Positions 5,447 to 7,763 of a stretch of 7,763 bases of DNA are shown here, piece by piece. Both the position numbers and the translations under genes were made by a program. Source of the stretch: DASQFU01 sp035632955. Lineage in GTDB: Bacteria > Eisenbacteria > RBG-16-71-46. The stretch lies in assembly GCA_035632955.1 (NCBI GenBank), contig DASQFU010000089.1:1-7763 (forward strand), read 5' to 3'. The notes beneath the pieces are model-generated. The model was not told the origin of the DNA. It did no database searches and saw only the letters and a program-made list of their open reading frames with translations. Each line of letters begins with the position of its first letter. Position 1 is the stretch's first letter.

Positions 5447-6166
5447 ATGCGCGTCGCCGCGCTGATTCCCGCGTATCAGGCGGCCGCGCACCTCGGCGAG
5501 GTGTTGCTGCGGCTGCGGGCGCTCGACACCGTGCCCGACACGCTGGTGGTCGACGACGGCTCGCGCGATGCGACCGCCGAGGTCGCGCGCCAGATGGGCG
5601 TGCGCGTGCTCTCGTTCGCCGCCAATCGCGGCAAGGGCCACGCTCTGCTCGCGGGCTTCGAGGCGCTTTCCGAGTACGATGCGATCGTGACCTTGGACGC
5701 CGACGGCCAGCATCCGCCCGAATGCCTGCCGGCGTTCGTGCGTGCCGCGGAAGGTGGGGCGGATTTGGTGCTCGGGCGGCGCGCGCGCACCCCCGACATG
5801 CCGTGGACGCGACGGTTCGCGAACGGGTTCTCCTCCGGCTGGGCTTCACGGCTCGCGGGGCAGCAGGTGTCCGACAGCCAGTGCGGCTTTCGACTCTATC
5901 GGCGCACCCTGATCGAGGCCACGCCGGTGACGCCTGGACGTTACGAGTTCGAGTCGGAGGTGGTGGTGCGGGCCGCGCGCCTCGGCTTCCGGCTCGCCGA
6001 GGTCGAGATTCCGACCGTCTACGGCGAAGAGAAGAGTCAGCTCAGCAGTGTTCGTGACGTGCCCCGCATCGTCGGGGTGCTGGCGAGGCTGACCCTCGAG
6101 GGTCTGCGGCCGCCGCCGGCGATGCGGGCCGCGCGCGCGCGGCGCCGCGTGGAAGCGACGGCGTGA
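5447..6166 (+). CDS. Family 2 glycosyltransferase, DPM1/DPG-synthase-like
   Basis: The 239-residue product is a single GT-A domain of glycosyltransferase family 2. It opens with ALIPAYQ (5-11). DDGS (36-39) should bind the nucleotide. N60-RGKGHAL is the conserved loop. DADGQH (84-89) holds the metal-binding DxD (Asp84, Asp86). SDSQCGFRLY (142-151) and YEFESEV (166-172) match the acceptor/catalytic region of polyprenyl-phosphate sugar transferases. No C-terminal membrane segments are present, so it is the short soluble or peripheral form. ATG 5447 has GGAG at 5433-5436. The gene lies 34 nt after the acyltransferase and overlaps surE by 4 nt (GTGA). The donor sugar and acceptor are unknown. A polyprenyl-phosphate or a lipid made with the neighbouring acyltransferase is an inference. 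Confidence 0.9.
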   Translation: MRVAALIPAYQAAAHLGEVLLRLRALDTVPDTLVVDDGSRDATAEVARQMGVRVLSFAANRGKGHALLAGFEALSEYDAIVTLDADGQHPPECLPAFVRAAEGGADLVLGRRARTPDMPWTRRFANGFSSGWASRLAGQQVSDSQCGFRLYRRTLIEATPVTPGRYEFESEVVVRAARLGFRLAEVEIPTVYGEEKSQLSSVRDVPRIVGVLARLTLEGLRPPPAMRAARARRRVEATA

Positions 6167-6909
6167 ACATCCTGGTCACGAACGACGACGGCATCCATGC
6201 GCCGGCGCTCGGTCCGCTGCGGCGCGAGCTCGAGCCGCTCGGCAACGTGACGGTCGTCACGCCCGACCGGGACCGGAGCGCGACCTCGCACTCGCTCACG
6301 TTGCATCGCCCGCTCCGCATTCACCGGCACGAAGGCAATCGCTTCAGCATCGACGGAACGCCGACCGACAGTGTGCTGATCGCGTTCAACGGTCTGCTCC
6401 CCGAGAAACCGGAGCTGGTGGTGTCGGGCATCAACCACGGTCCCAACATGGGCGAGGACGTCTTCTACTCGGGCACGGTGGCGGCGGCGATCGAGGGAGC
6501 GATGCAAGGCGTTCCGGCAATCGCAGTCTCGCTCGTGACCCGCGATCTTGCCGACTTCGAGGAACCGGCCCGCTTCGTCGCGCGGCTCGCCGAGCAGGTG
6601 CTGCGGCGCGGTCTGCCGCCCAAGGGGGTGCTCAACGTCAACCTTCCGCACCGCCCGTGGGCGCAGATCGAGGGCGTGCAGCTCACGCGTCTCGGCACTC
6701 GGGTCTACAGCGACAGCTTGATCGAGAAGGTCGATCCGCGCGGCCGCGCCTACTACTGGATCGGTGGCGAGAAGCCGGTGTGGGAATCGCACGAGGGGAC
6801 CGACTTCCACGCGGTCGAGCACGGCTACATCTCGGTCACGCCGTTGGTGCTCGACCTCTCCGACTATCGCGCCATGGCCGACATGGCGCAGTGGGACCTG
6901 CAGCCATGA
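6163..6909 (+). CDS. surE: 5'/3'-nucleotidase SurE
   Basis: SurE is a divalent-metal nucleotidase that dephosphorylates nucleoside monophosphates, and in E. coli it supports stationary-phase survival. The product is 248 residues, normal for the family. The metal ligands are visible as Asp8 and Asp9 in TNDDG (6-10), Ser39 in DRDRSATSHS (35-44) and Asn91 in SGINHGPNMG (88-97). GTPTDS (65-70) and GEDVFYSGTVAAA (97-109) are further signatures. The start is GTG 6163, inside a GTGA overlap with the glycosyltransferase stop, with GGAAG (6151-6155) 7 nt upstream. It puts the NDDG motif at the N-terminus as in homologues. The end overlaps pcm by ATGA, the classic surE-pcm pairing. Confidence 0.97.
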   Translation: MNILVTNDDGIHAPALGPLRRELEPLGNVTVVTPDRDRSATSHSLTLHRPLRIHRHEGNRFSIDGTPTDSVLIAFNGLLPEKPELVVSGINHGPNMGEDVFYSGTVAAAIEGAMQGVPAIAVSLVTRDLADFEEPARFVARLAEQVLRRGLPPKGVLNVNLPHRPWAQIEGVQLTRLGTRVYSDSLIEKVDPRGRAYYWIGGEKPVWESHEGTDFHAVEHGYISVTPLVLDLSDYRAMADMAQWDLQP

Positions 6910-7628
6910 CCGCGCTGGCCGGAAGCGATGGTGGTTTGCCCGCGAACGGCCGGAGCGACCCGTTCGGAGTCGCGCGACGGCGCATGGTGGAGGAGCAGCT
7001 CGTGGCGCGCGGTATCCGCGACGCGCGCGTGCTCGACGCGATGAGGAGCGTGCCGCGCCACGCGTTCCTCGATCCGGCGCTGTGGCCTCGCGCCTATGGC
7101 GATCACGCGCTGCCCACGATCGGCGGCCAGACCATCTCGCAGCCTTACATCGTCGCGCACATGCTGGAGCTCGCGGAGCTCGAGCCACATCACCGGGTGC
7201 TCGAGATCGGCGCCGGCAGTGGTTACCAGACGGCGGTCCTCGCGCAGCTCGTGGAGCGCGTGTTCAGTGTCGAGCGCATGCCGGAGCTGACGCGCGCGGC
7301 ACAGGAGCGACTCGCGACGCTCGGTGTGCGCAACGTCGCGTTGCGACATGGCGACGGCACGCTGGGTTGGCAGGAATTCGCACCCTATGCTAGGGTCCTC
7401 GTCGCTGCGGCAGCACCCCGTGTCCCTGACGCGCTTCGCGCGCAACTGGAGGAGCGGGGTGTTCTCGTCATACCCGTAGGGGGACACAGCCTTCAACATC
7501 TGGAGGTGTGGCGACGGCTTGCTGGCGACCGCTGGGAGCAACGCCGGCATGGCGAATGCCGCTTCGTGCCTCTGTTGGGGCGCGACGGGTGGGCGGAAGC
7601 GTCGAACCCGGACGACAACCGAGAGTAA
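6906..7628 (+). CDS. pcm: Protein-L-isoaspartate O-methyltransferase Pcm
   Basis: Pcm uses S-adenosylmethionine to methylate L-isoaspartyl residues in aged proteins and so starts their repair. The 240-residue product shows RRRMVEEQLVARGI (24-37), the GGQTISQPYIV active-site stretch (73-83), the SAM-binding VLEIGAGSGYQ (98-108), VERMPEL (122-128), GDG (149-151) and LVIPVG (187-192). Two usual positions differ: Ala162 where a YDR/FDA aspartate is normal, and Ala167 where Thr is common. From about residue 157 onward codons shift to A/T-ending forms, including AGG, ATA and GTA, unlike the first two thirds. ATG 6906 overlaps the surE stop by 4 nt. An extra 25 residues or so precede the family core, so Met27 is a possible shorter start. 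tRNA-Pro follows 4 nt after the stop. Confidence 0.95.
   Translation: MTALAGSDGGLPANGRSDPFGVARRRMVEEQLVARGIRDARVLDAMRSVPRHAFLDPALWPRAYGDHALPTIGGQTISQPYIVAHMLELAELEPHHRVLEIGAGSGYQTAVLAQLVERVFSVERMPELTRAAQERLATLGVRNVALRHGDGTLGWQEFAPYARVLVAAAAPRVPDALRAQLEERGVLVIPVGGHSLQHLEVWRRLAGDRWEQRRHGECRFVPLLGRDGWAEASNPDDNRE
7367..7396 (+). promoter_or_regulatory. Possible internal promoter in pcm for tRNA-Pro(CGG)
   Basis: TTGGCA (7367-7372, five of six consensus bases) is followed after 18 nt by TAGGGT (7391-7396). The -10 hexamer is preceded by TGC, which fits an extended -10. It falls on the atypical codons for Tyr-Ala-Arg in pcm. It would give a leader of more than 200 nt before the tRNA, and no closer promoter is visible. 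The tRNA could equally be read from the upstream operon, so this is tentative. Confidence 0.22.
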
Positions 7629-7632
7629 CCGT

Positions 7633-7709
<77 letters not shown>

Positions 7710-7763
7710 TTCTCTTTCGGTTCGCTGCTTCTTTCCGGCCAGTTCGTCCCTTCCCGCCCACTG

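Noticed and set aside
6129..6142. Alternating GC run near the end of the GT2 gene, considered as a phase-variation tract
   Set aside because: It is short, ordinary for Arg/Ala codons at this GC content, and lies in a variable C-terminal tail.
6657..6905. In-frame N-terminal extension of pcm
   Set aside because: It is an out-of-frame reading of surE with low-complexity Arg/Ala/Gly sequence. ATG 6906 with the ATGA overlap is the expected start.
7710..7763. Possible attachment site or terminator after tRNA-Pro(CGG)
   Set aside because: No repeated tRNA 3' end, integrase gene or hairpin is visible in the 54 bases left in the window.

Overview
This is a GC-rich (by eye roughly 70% G+C) bacterial chromosomal segment with a compact housekeeping layout. 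All genes lie on the + strand. The mix is miaA, der, plsY, gpsA, a small MerR-type regulator, an LpxL-like acyltransferase, a DPM1-like glycosyltransferase, surE and pcm. This suggests a free-living Gram-negative-type bacterium from a high-GC lineage, such as Myxococcota/Deltaproteobacteria, Gemmatimonadota or Candidatus Eisenbacteria. The exact phylum cannot be fixed from this sequence alone.

Layout. (1) Positions 2-754: the 3' part of miaA, cut by the window edge. (2) 787-862: tRNA-Gly(CCC), apparently served by a promoter lying in the last bases of miaA and followed by a strong GC hairpin. (3) 1018-4382: a translationally coupled block of der, plsY, gpsA and a merR-like gene, with overlaps of 4, 4 and 8 nt. 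It closes with a hairpin spanning the merR stop codon. (4) 4428-4551: a good sigma70-like promoter and tRNA-Pro(GGG). (5) 4582-7628: a second block of acyltransferase, GT2, surE and pcm, where GT2-surE and surE-pcm overlap by 4 nt. (6) 7633-7709: tRNA-Pro(CGG), starting 4 nt after the pcm stop. The last 54 bases hold nothing recognisable.

How the genes work together. gpsA makes sn-glycerol-3-phosphate and plsY acylates it to lysophosphatidate, so the pair carries out the first steps of phospholipid synthesis. der acts in 50S ribosome assembly, and miaA acts in tRNA modification. The second block pairs two probable envelope-lipid enzymes (acyltransferase and glycosyltransferase) with two stationary-phase maintenance enzymes (SurE nucleotidase and Pcm protein repair). 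The three tRNA genes punctuate the protein-coding blocks. The two tRNA-Pro genes are close paralogues (67 of 77 positions identical) that bracket the second block as 77-bp direct repeats.

I found no mobile element, CRISPR array, phage gene, toxin system or clearly new system. The most interesting points are the tRNA-Pro pair bracketing an operon, the Shine-Dalgarno-less acyltransferase start just after a tRNA, the unexplained merR-like regulator, and a shift in codon usage in the last third of pcm that coincides with two motif changes and a possible internal promoter.
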